Source: JAIQFL01 sp035501495
GTDB lineage: Bacteria; Acidobacteriota; Terriglobia; Bryobacterales; Bryobacteraceae
DNA length: 64,000 nt
Reading direction: 5' to 3'
NCBI GenBank assembly: GCA_035501495.1
Contig: DATJWB010000286.1
Location: forward strand, 68,627 to 132,626
Part shown: piece after piece, positions 57,493-64,000 of the stretch
How positions within the stretch are numbered: position 1 is the stretch's first letter
How the letters are laid out: each line of letters opens with the position of its first letter
Program-made: the position numbers and the translations under genes
Notes under the pieces: model-generated
The model's database searches: none
What the model was told of the DNA's origin: nothing
What the model saw: the letters and a program-made list of their open reading frames with translations, nothing else

Positions 57493-59934
57493 ATGAAAGC
57501 GATTGCAGCATTCGCTGGGACCATGCTCGCGGGCTTCCTGTGGCCCTTACTCGCGCAGACCCGCGACTATCCGGTGAAGCCGGTTCCCTTCACCGCCGTC
57601 CACGTCAACGACGGATTCTGGGCTCCGCGCATCGAGACCAACCGCACGGTCACCATTCCCTTCGCTTTCCAGAAAGACGAAGAAACCGGGCGCGTCGATA
57701 ATTTCATCCGCGCCGCCAAAGCTCTCCGCGGCGAGCCGTTCGAGAACCACAAGTATCCGCCATATCCCTTCGACGACACCGACGTCTACAAAGTGATCGA
57801 AGGCGCGTCCTATACCCTGAGCGTGCACCCCGACCCCAAGCTCGACGCCTATATCGACGGCCTCGTCGAAAAGGTCGCCGCGGCCCAGGAGCCGGACGGC
57901 TACCTCTACACCGCGCGCACTATCGATCCGCTGCATCCCCATCCGTGGTCCGGCAACGAGCGCTGGATCCTGGAAGGCGTGAACAGCCACGAACTGTACG
58001 ATCTCGGTCACCTCTACGAGGCAGCCGTGGCGCACTACCAGGCCACCGGCAAGCGCACGCTGCTCGACATCGCGCTCCGCACCGCCAATCTGCTCGACCA
58101 GACCTTCGGCCCTGGCAAGCGTGCCATCTGGCCGGGCCACCAGATCGTCGAGATGGGCCTGGCCAAGCTCTACCGCGTGACCGGCGATCCGCGCTACCTC
58201 AATCTCGCCAAGTTCATGCTCGATTCGCGCGGGCCCGCCAGTTCCGAACAGGGAGCCGGCAACCCGTACGTGCAGGCCCAGCAGCGCGTGGTGGACCAGA
58301 CCGAGGCCGTCGCCGGCGGCCACGCCGTCCGCGCCATGTACATGTACTCCGGTATGGCGGACGTTGCGGCGCTCACCGGCGACATGGCCTATGTCAACGC
58401 GCTCGACAAGATCTGGGACAATGTCGCCGGCAAGAAGCTGCATGTCACCGGCGGCGTGGGCGCGCGCGCCGCGGGCGAATCCTTCGGCGTCGATTACGAA
58501 CTGCCCAACCTGAGCGCGTACAACGAGACCTGCGCCGCGGTGGGCAACGACTATTGGAATCATCGCCTGTTTCTGCTGCATGCCGATTCCAAGTACATCG
58601 ACGTGATGGAGCGGACGCTCTACAACGGCCTGATCTCCGGCGTGGCGCTCGATGGCAAAACGTTCTTCTACGAGAATCCGCTGGAGGCCACCGGCAATGC
58701 CGGGAAGGACCAGCGCAGCCCGTGGTTCGGCGTGGCCTGCTGCCCGGGGAACATCACGCGCTTCATGGCCTCAGTCCCGGGCTACGTGTACGCGCAGCGC
58801 AACGATGCCCTGTGGGTCAACCTCTACATGGGCAGCACCGCTGAAATCAAAATGGACAATGGCCGCAGCGTCAAAATGATGCAGGAAACGCGCTACCCCT
58901 GGGATGGCGCCGTGAAGATGACCGTCAGTCCCGATCAGGCAGCCGCTCTCACCATCCACGTGCGCATCCCCGGATGGGCGCGCAACGAGCCGATTGCCAG
59001 CGACCTGTACAGCTTCGCGGACAAGAATGCCGAACCGGTGGTTCTCAAGGTCAACGGCAGACCGGTTGCCGTGAAGCTCGATAAGGGCTACGTGGCGCTC
59101 GCCCGTACCTGGAAGGCCGGCGACACCATCGAATTGGGTCTGCCGATGCCAATCCGGCGCGTTCTGGCGAACAGCCTGGTTGCGGCCGACCGGGGCCGCG
59201 TCGCGATCGAACGCGGGCCCATCGTCTACGCCGCCGAATGGGTGGACAACCCGGACGGCAAAGTGCGGAACCTCATGCTGCCCGACTCCGCGAAGCTTAC
59301 CGCGGCGTATAAGTCCGACCTGCTGAAAGGCGTCGAGGTAGTCAAAGGCAAGGCAGTCGCATTGGCTTTCGATGCCCAGGGCAACGTTACGAAGAAGGAG
59401 CAGGACTTCACCGCGATCCCCTACTATGCCTGGGCCAATCGAGGGCGCGGCCAGATGATCGTGTGGCTTCCCAACTCTACCGCGAGCGCCAAGCCTCTGC
59501 CGTTTCCAACGGTTGTCACTACTGCCAAGGTGACCGCTTCCGGGAAGCCGCAGCAGCGGAACCTCGACGTGATCAAAGATGGCGAGATTCCAACGGCGTC
59601 GAACGACCACGCCGGATACTTCGACTGGTATCCCGCGCGAGGCAATCAGGAGTCGGTAGACTACACCTTCGAAAAGGCGGCGACTGTTTCCGAGTGCGGC
59701 CTCTATTGGTTCGATGATACGGGGCAGGGCAGCGTCCGCGTGCCCGCCTCCTGGCGGCTGCTGTACAAGGACGGCGAAGAGTGGAAGACCGTAGAGACCT
59801 CGGACCCATACGCAGTGGAGAAAGACAAATTCAACACGGTCACATTCAAGCCTGTGTCCACCACCGCGCTGCGCGTCGAGGTGAGCGCGCAGGAGCGATT
59901 CTCAGTCGGGATCCAGAAGTGGACCGCGAAATGA
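57493..59934 (+). CDS. GH127-family glycoside hydrolase (beta-L-arabinofuranosidase type)
   Basis: An 813-residue secreted enzyme (signal peptide MKAIAAFAGTMLAGFLWPLLA). The (alpha/alpha)6 domain carries the GH127 zinc-thiolate site: Glu345 and Cys347 in YNETCAAVGN, and Cys416-Cys417 in GVACCPGNITR. These correspond to Glu338, Cys340, Cys417 and Cys418 of Bifidobacterium HypBA1 as I recall; the first Cys of the pair is the nucleophile. The beta-sandwich region and an extra C-terminal discoidin/CBM-like part (SVDYTFEKAATVSECGLYWFDD) follow. It removes beta-linked arabinofuranose, for example from hydroxyproline-linked plant glycans. Substrate preference is inference. The ATG at 57493 gives the signal peptide; 57424 is in frame but not supported. 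Confidence 0.92.
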   Translation: MKAIAAFAGTMLAGFLWPLLAQTRDYPVKPVPFTAVHVNDGFWAPRIETNRTVTIPFAFQKDEETGRVDNFIRAAKALRGEPFENHKYPPYPFDDTDVYKVIEGASYTLSVHPDPKLDAYIDGLVEKVAAAQEPDGYLYTARTIDPLHPHPWSGNERWILEGVNSHELYDLGHLYEAAVAHYQATGKRTLLDIALRTANLLDQTFGPGKRAIWPGHQIVEMGLAKLYRVTGDPRYLNLAKFMLDSRGPASSEQGAGNPYVQAQQRVVDQTEAVAGGHAVRAMYMYSGMADVAALTGDMAYVNALDKIWDNVAGKKLHVTGGVGARAAGESFGVDYELPNLSAYNETCAAVGNDYWNHRLFLLHADSKYIDVMERTLYNGLISGVALDGKTFFYENPLEATGNAGKDQRSPWFGVACCPGNITRFMASVPGYVYAQRNDALWVNLYMGSTAEIKMDNGRSVKMMQETRYPWDGAVKMTVSPDQAAALTIHVRIPGWARNEPIASDLYSFADKNAEPVVLKVNGRPVAVKLDKGYVALARTWKAGDTIELGLPMPIRRVLANSLVAADRGRVAIERGPIVYAAEWVDNPDGKVRNLMLPDSAKLTAAYKSDLLKGVEVVKGKAVALAFDAQGNVTKKEQDFTAIPYYAWANRGRGQMIVWLPNSTASAKPLPFPTVVTTAKVTASGKPQQRNLDVIKDGEIPTASNDHAGYFDWYPARGNQESVDYTFEKAATVSECGLYWFDDTGQGSVRVPASWRLLYKDGEEWKTVETSDPYAVEKDKFNTVTFKPVSTTALRVEVSAQERFSVGIQKWTAK

Positions 59935-60016
59935 CCCGAGCACTCCAGGCAGACCACAAAAAACGATGATTGCCCCACAGTCAACCCCACCAATTCCACT
60001 CTGATAAGATTCGCCT

Positions 60017-61948
60017 ATGGCCAGCCAGAACGTCTATCCGCCCAGCCCCGAGTTCGTAAAACACGCCCATGTGAAAGGCATGCAGGGCTATCGCGAGCTT
60101 TATCAGAAGGCCGCGGAACGCCCAGAGGAGTTCTGGGGCGAACTGGCGGAAACGGAATTGTTCTGGTTCCAGAAATGGACGCACGTCTTCGCATGGAATC
60201 CGCCTTTCGTGAAGTGGTTCGTGGGCGGCAAAACAAATGTCTCCTATAACTGCGTAGACCGGCACCTCGCGACCCATCGCAAGAACAAAGTCGCGATTCT
60301 CTGGGAAGGCGAACCCGGCGACCAGCGAATGATCTCCTACCAGGAACTCCATCGCCTGGTGTGCCGCTTTGCCAACGTCCTCAAAGGCCGCGGGCTGAAG
60401 CCCGGCGACCGCGCCATCATCTACATGGGGATGGTCCCGGAGTTGCCCGTCGCGTTGCTCGCCTGCGCCCGCCTGGGCATCACTCACAGCGTGGTTTTTG
60501 GCGGATTCTCCGCGGAGGCCCTGAAGGCCCGCATTCAGGATCTGTCCGCGCAGGTGGTCATCACCGCCGATGGCGCCTGGCGCCGCGGCAAGGAGGTCCG
60601 GCTCAAGGACGCCGTGGACGAAGCGCTTACCGATTGCCCCAGCGTGCGCGACGTGATCGTCTACCAACGCACCGGCGGCACGATTCACATGCAGGACGGC
60701 CGCGACCACTGGTGGCACGAGCTCGATCGGAACGTGGGTGAGGACTGCCCCGCCGAACAGCTCGACAGCGAACACCCGCTCTACGTTCTCTACACCTCGG
60801 GCACCACCGGTAAGCCCAAAGGGATCGTCCACACCACCGGCGGCTACCTGCTCCAGGCTCACATGACCTTGCGGTGGGTCTTCGATCTCCGCGACAGCGA
60901 CACCTACTGGTGCACCGCGGACATTGGGTGGGTGACCGGTCACAGCTACATCGTCTACGGCCCGCTCTCCGCGGGCGCCACCACCATGATGTACGAGGGC
61001 GCGCCCGACTTTCCGCAACCCGACCGCTTCTGGCGGCTGATCGAAAAATATCGCGTCAACATTTTCTACACCTCGCCCACCGCGATTCGCGCGTTCATTC
61101 GCCAGGGCGATCAGTGGCCCAATGCCCACAACATGTCGAGTCTGCGGCTGCTCGGGTCGGTGGGCGAGCCGATTAATCCTGCAGCTTGGGAGTGGTACTA
61201 CAAAACCATAGGCAAGGAGCGCTGTCCGATCGTGGACACCTGGTGGCAGACCGAGACCGGCGCCATCATGATCGCGCCCATGCCCGGCGCCGTACCTCTG
61301 AAGCCGGCCTCCGGGACGCTGCCGCTTCCGGGCGTAATCGCCGACGTGGTGGACCTCCAGGGCAAACCCGTGCCGGCGAACGGGGAGGGCTTCCTGATCG
61401 TGAGGCGGCCGTGGCCCAGCATGGCCCGGACCTTGTGGGGCGATCCCGACCGCTATCGCCAGCAATACTGGGAGCGCATCGACGGCGTTTACCTGGCAGG
61501 CGACGCCGCCCGCCGCGATGAAGACGGCTACTTCTGGATTCTGGGGCGCGTGGATGACGTCATGAACGTCAGCGGCCATCGCCTCAGCACCATGGAACTG
61601 GAGTCGGCATTGGTGAAACATCCCGCAGTGGCCGAGGCCGCTGTTGTGGGAAAGCCCCACGAGATCACTGGCCAGGCGGTGGCTTGTTTTGTGACCCTGA
61701 AGAAGGGCGACTGGAACCACACCGAGTTGGCGGAAGACCTGCGCAAGTGGGTGGCTCACGAAATCGGCGGCTTCGCCAAGCCTGAGCAGATCCGCTTCAC
61801 CGACAGCCTTCCCAAAACGCGCAGCGGCAAAATCATGCGCCGCCTCCTTCGCGAAATCGTGACCTCGAATTCCGTGACCGGCGATGTCACGACCCTCGAA
61901 GACCTCTCGGTAGTTACGCGACTCTCAGCTCAACATGACGACGAGTAA
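60017..61948 (+). CDS. acs: Acetyl-CoA synthetase (AMP-forming)
   Basis: A 643-residue acyl-CoA synthetase of the Acs type: acetate + ATP + CoA to acetyl-CoA. It has an N-terminal ACAS_N region (FWGELAETELFWFQKWTHVF), P-loop-like YTSGTTGKPKGIVHTTGGY, WCTADIGWVTGHSYIVYGPL, DTWWQTETGAIMIAP (acetate-pocket Trp), GDAARRDEDGYFWILGRVDDVMNVSGHRLSTMELE, and the C-terminal lysine motif LPKTRSGKIMRRLLR, the usual reversible acetylation site. The full length agrees with Acs rather than with shorter medium-chain ligases. It stands alone, with an inverted repeat just downstream. Confidence 0.95.
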   Translation: MASQNVYPPSPEFVKHAHVKGMQGYRELYQKAAERPEEFWGELAETELFWFQKWTHVFAWNPPFVKWFVGGKTNVSYNCVDRHLATHRKNKVAILWEGEPGDQRMISYQELHRLVCRFANVLKGRGLKPGDRAIIYMGMVPELPVALLACARLGITHSVVFGGFSAEALKARIQDLSAQVVITADGAWRRGKEVRLKDAVDEALTDCPSVRDVIVYQRTGGTIHMQDGRDHWWHELDRNVGEDCPAEQLDSEHPLYVLYTSGTTGKPKGIVHTTGGYLLQAHMTLRWVFDLRDSDTYWCTADIGWVTGHSYIVYGPLSAGATTMMYEGAPDFPQPDRFWRLIEKYRVNIFYTSPTAIRAFIRQGDQWPNAHNMSSLRLLGSVGEPINPAAWEWYYKTIGKERCPIVDTWWQTETGAIMIAPMPGAVPLKPASGTLPLPGVIADVVDLQGKPVPANGEGFLIVRRPWPSMARTLWGDPDRYRQQYWERIDGVYLAGDAARRDEDGYFWILGRVDDVMNVSGHRLSTMELESALVKHPAVAEAAVVGKPHEITGQAVACFVTLKKGDWNHTELAEDLRKWVAHEIGGFAKPEQIRFTDSLPKTRSGKIMRRLLREIVTSNSVTGDVTTLEDLSVVTRLSAQHDDE

Positions 61949-61959
61949 TGGTACGAAAG

Positions 61960-61981
61960 CTTTAGGAAATCTTACCTAAAG
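61960..61981 (+). terminator. Inverted repeat downstream of acs
   Basis: CTTTAGG (61960-61966) and CCTAAAG (61975-61981) form a 7-bp hairpin 12 bases after the acs stop. It is followed by ATCTTAATCC rather than a clean T tract, so terminator function is uncertain. Confidence 0.4.
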
Positions 61982-62195
61982 ATCTTAATCCTTTCCCCGA
62001 GTAGCCTTAAAGCCTACCAAGAAACTCCCTGTAGTCCGTGGGCGCATGTTAGTCAGTTTGTACCATGACCGCTAGGTACTTAGTTGTCCCAACATGATCG
62101 TCTAGATCTATGGTTCCGGCGCGTACTGTGAATTAGAATTGAGTTCGACAGAAGCCCGCAGGATCGAATGTTGTTCCCGGTCTTGACCACCAAGT

Positions 62196-63254
62196 ATGAA
62201 GCGTGCCAGGTATCGCCGCAGACATCATCGATCGCGATATCGCGCCGCCATGGCCGCGGCTGTGGCTGGATCGCTGCTGTTCTGCAGCGTAGGGGTGTTC
62301 CGCGGATGGCGGCAACGCCGCGCCGCTGACAGTATTGCCGCGGCTTTCCTCAATTCGCCTTCGGCACTGGAGCAGGCCGATGTATATCCCGCCGTGCTGC
62401 GGGATGCGCCGCGGCGCATTTATCCTTACTCGATTATTCCGGGCGGTGCGTTCAGTAAGGAAGAACTGGTCGCCGCTTTAGCGTCCGACCCGGTGGCAGA
62501 GAGTCACTACCAGGAATTCGAACGTGCCAAAATCCGCACCACCCGGTCTCCCTTCGTCAGACCCGTGTATCTCTCCTACCGCAAAGGCAATCAGATTTAC
62601 TGGACGAGTCACACCGTGGCGTTGACCGATGGCGAGACGCTGCTCACCGACGGCAGTCTGTACGCCCGGTCGCGTTGCGGCAACCGGATCTCTTTGTCGC
62701 CGCAGAAGCCGGTGGCCCAGGAGGAACCGCTGCCGACCACGCTGGATACCCCGGAAAACGAAGTTGAGACTGTGCCCGAAAAGCTCATCAAGGCAGCAGC
62801 CGTACTCGACGCCCCCAAGAACCCCGTGCCCGGTCCTCGGGATTTCGCCACTCCGCTGACCAAGCCAAAGGTCGTTCCGGATTTGACTCTTGAGAATCAG
62901 TCCCTCTACTCGACAATCGTTTCGGTCTTACCTACGGCAACGGCCAGCCCCGTAGGCGTCGCCGCGTTCTCGCCGGTCCAGGGCGTGCCCCTGGAATTGC
63001 CGACCCCAAGACCCGTCCTTCTCCCCGTGCTGGCTTCATCGCTCCCGCCTTCCACCCCTTGCTGTGCCGTCCCCACAGGTCCGGTCATCTCGGCGCTCAC
63101 CACTCTTCCGCCGATCGCCCCTTCCTCGAGTGGAACCGGCAATGTCGAATCAGTGGATGCCGGGACGGCACCCGAGCCGGCAAGTCTTAGCCTTGCCGTG
63201 ATCGCGTTGACCGCCATACTGCTGGCCGGCAGCCGACGGGGCAAAGCACTCTAG
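62196..63254 (+). CDS. PEP-CTERM sorting-signal protein
   Basis: A 352-residue protein with a basic N-terminus and a signal-anchor (RAAMAAAVAGSLLFCSVGVF). A globular part follows (YPYSIIPGGAFSKEELVAALASDP, PVYLSYRKGNQIYWTSHTVALTDGETLLTDGSLYARSRCGNRIS), then a long Pro/Ser/Thr-rich stretch. The C-terminal tripartite signal is PEPASLSLAVIALTAILLAGSRRGKAL: a PEP motif, a hydrophobic helix and a basic tail. This is the recognition signal for exosortase in Gram-negative bacteria. The globular part recurs in acidobacterial proteins as I remember. Exosortase itself is not in the window. The protein is probably a surface or matrix component. Confidence 0.8.
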   Translation: MKRARYRRRHHRSRYRAAMAAAVAGSLLFCSVGVFRGWRQRRAADSIAAAFLNSPSALEQADVYPAVLRDAPRRIYPYSIIPGGAFSKEELVAALASDPVAESHYQEFERAKIRTTRSPFVRPVYLSYRKGNQIYWTSHTVALTDGETLLTDGSLYARSRCGNRISLSPQKPVAQEEPLPTTLDTPENEVETVPEKLIKAAAVLDAPKNPVPGPRDFATPLTKPKVVPDLTLENQSLYSTIVSVLPTATASPVGVAAFSPVQGVPLELPTPRPVLLPVLASSLPPSTPCCAVPTGPVISALTTLPPIAPSSSGTGNVESVDAGTAPEPASLSLAVIALTAILLAGSRRGKAL

Positions 63255-63273
63255 CATTGGCCGCCCCACAGGG

Positions 63274-63974
63274 TCACACCACCAGTTTGGCGATCCGCAT
63301 CTGACCGGCACGCACCGGCACGGCGGCACAAATCACGGCTTGGCCATTGGGGCGATGTTCCAGAGCCGGTTTGGGGGCCGCGACCCCGTCGACGAAGATT
63401 CCCGCGCCGGCGTTGGAGGCTGGAACGGAGAATGGCGGCCTTCCACACGATCGCATCGCCCGCCTGGTTGGTGAAGCGCGTTTCGGCATTGCCGCGATGC
63501 TCGACCGAGATCTGGTTGGCGGCCACGGGCAGGTTGGCGAGGCGCACCCATTCGAGATTCTTGGGGAGCCGCGGCAATGTCCCGATGGTGGATCGCGGCG
63601 CATCGGGCTCGATGCCCATCAGGCCCGCGCCGATCGAGCCTATGGCGGCGAAGGCCGTCTCCGTCATCGGGTAGCCGGAGAAGGCGGGGTCGGCGATTTC
63701 CAGCAGGCAGCGATAGCCGGCGATTGCGCTCCATGAGGTCCAGTGACGCTTCGGTTTTTGGACCGTCCTCGGGGATGCCGAACTTCAGCACATACACATT
63801 GCATCGGGCGACGTAGTCCGCGCACCACGAACCACCGGGCAGAATGCCGGAGCGGAAGAGGTTCTGCCCGGCATCCCACCATTCGGCGTTGAATCGCGTA
63901 CGGAGTCCCTCGGCTTTGTCGCGGTATTCCGGCGCAATGCGTTGCGAAAGACTGCCAAAGCCATCGTAAACCAC
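63274..63974 (-). pseudogene. Degraded glycosidase-like gene (5' truncated, two frameshifts)
   Basis: Three frames assemble one protein. The first part, from about 63974 with an in-frame stop just upstream, reads VYDGFGSLSQRIAPEYRDKAEGLRTRFNAEWWDAGQNLFRSGILPGGSW to TEASLD. The second is TSWSAIAGYRCLLEIADPAFSGYPMTETAFAAIGSI to ETRFTNQAGDAIVWKA. The third is FSVPASNAGAGIFVDGVAAPKPALEH to a stop at 63274. Shifts lie near 63740 and 63440. The layout (helical barrel end plus a beta-rich C-terminus) suggests a six-hairpin glycosidase fold, but I cannot name the family. Sequencing error near a window or contig edge is an alternative for the shifts. Confidence 0.65.
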
Positions 63975-64000
63975 TTAACTAGTCAATCAGTCCTTAAACT

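Noticed and set aside
61949..62195. Possible tRNA or small RNA downstream of acs
   Set aside because: No cloverleaf and no T-loop motif; only a 7-bp inverted repeat is present.
1..64000. CRISPR arrays, prophage or insertion sequences
   Set aside because: No regularly spaced direct repeats, no transposase, integrase or phage structural genes were seen on either strand.

Overview
The window is GC-rich bacterial DNA and most likely comes from an Acidobacteriota of the Bryobacterales/Solibacter type. The grounds are two 'acidobacterial duplicated orphan permease' (ADOP) MacB/FtsX-type proteins, many secreted proteins with RR- or Sec-type leaders (Gfo/Idh/MocA, VOC and amidase families), a GH127 enzyme, a PEP-CTERM protein, Uma2-family nucleases and dispersed intergenic hairpin repeats. 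This placement is my inference from gene content; no rRNA is present. I found no tRNA, rRNA, CRISPR array, insertion sequence or prophage.

Layout. 1-8.4 kb (minus): apbE-hemE, an Uma2 protein, then the core translation/transcription operon rimP-nusA-infB-DUF503-rbfA, whose short leader carries an intrinsic-terminator hairpin. 8.4-11.4 kb (minus): a stand-alone receiver protein, a VOC protein, and a retron-like locus. That locus is a reverse transcriptase preceded by a structured non-coding region with matching a1/a2 arms, a branching-type G and an msd-like hairpin. 11.5-15.2 kb (plus): an ADOP permease and two secreted YtfJ/GerW-like proteins. 15.3-20.4 kb (minus): a glycyl radical enzyme (HypD-like hydroxyproline dehydratase) with its radical-SAM activase, a photolyase and an SRPBCC protein. 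20.5-25.7 kb: rpiA, then a minus-strand group of PLD-like protein, ABC exporter and a kinase-like secreted protein, and a sigma-like protein. 25.9-31.1 kb: catalase-like peroxidase, quinone oxidoreductase, Dps and a sigma-54 activator on plus; a membrane protein and a metallo-beta-lactamase-fold hydrolase on minus. 31.2-36.9 kb (plus): signalling island with a histidine kinase, a receiver, a REC-PAS-AAA-Fis regulator, a STAS-like protein behind a sigma-54 promoter, an orphan HATPase and a NarL regulator.

36.9-49.9 kb: a second ADOP, Gfo/Idh/MocA oxidoreductase, 2-hydroxyacid dehydrogenase, a citryl-CoA lyase-like protein, a CaiB-type CoA transferase, an MFS carrier, a PAP2 phosphatase, a secreted beta-rich protein, an amidase-family protein lacking both catalytic serines, and a frameshifted Uma2 gene. 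49.9-57.1 kb: a divergent lipid-modification cluster (two cyclopropane-fatty-acid-synthase-like methyltransferases, DUF1295, DUF2062, DUF1475, acyl desaturase, FAD amine-oxidase-like protein, DUF1365) punctuated by the repeat family. 57.4-64 kb: GH127 enzyme, acetyl-CoA synthetase, PEP-CTERM protein and a degraded glycosidase-like gene.

The most interesting item is the retron-like locus at 9866-11386. It has the expected architecture (promoter -10, a1, msr, msd, a2, RT), the RT has a roughly 110-residue N-terminal extension, and no neighbouring gene is an obvious effector.
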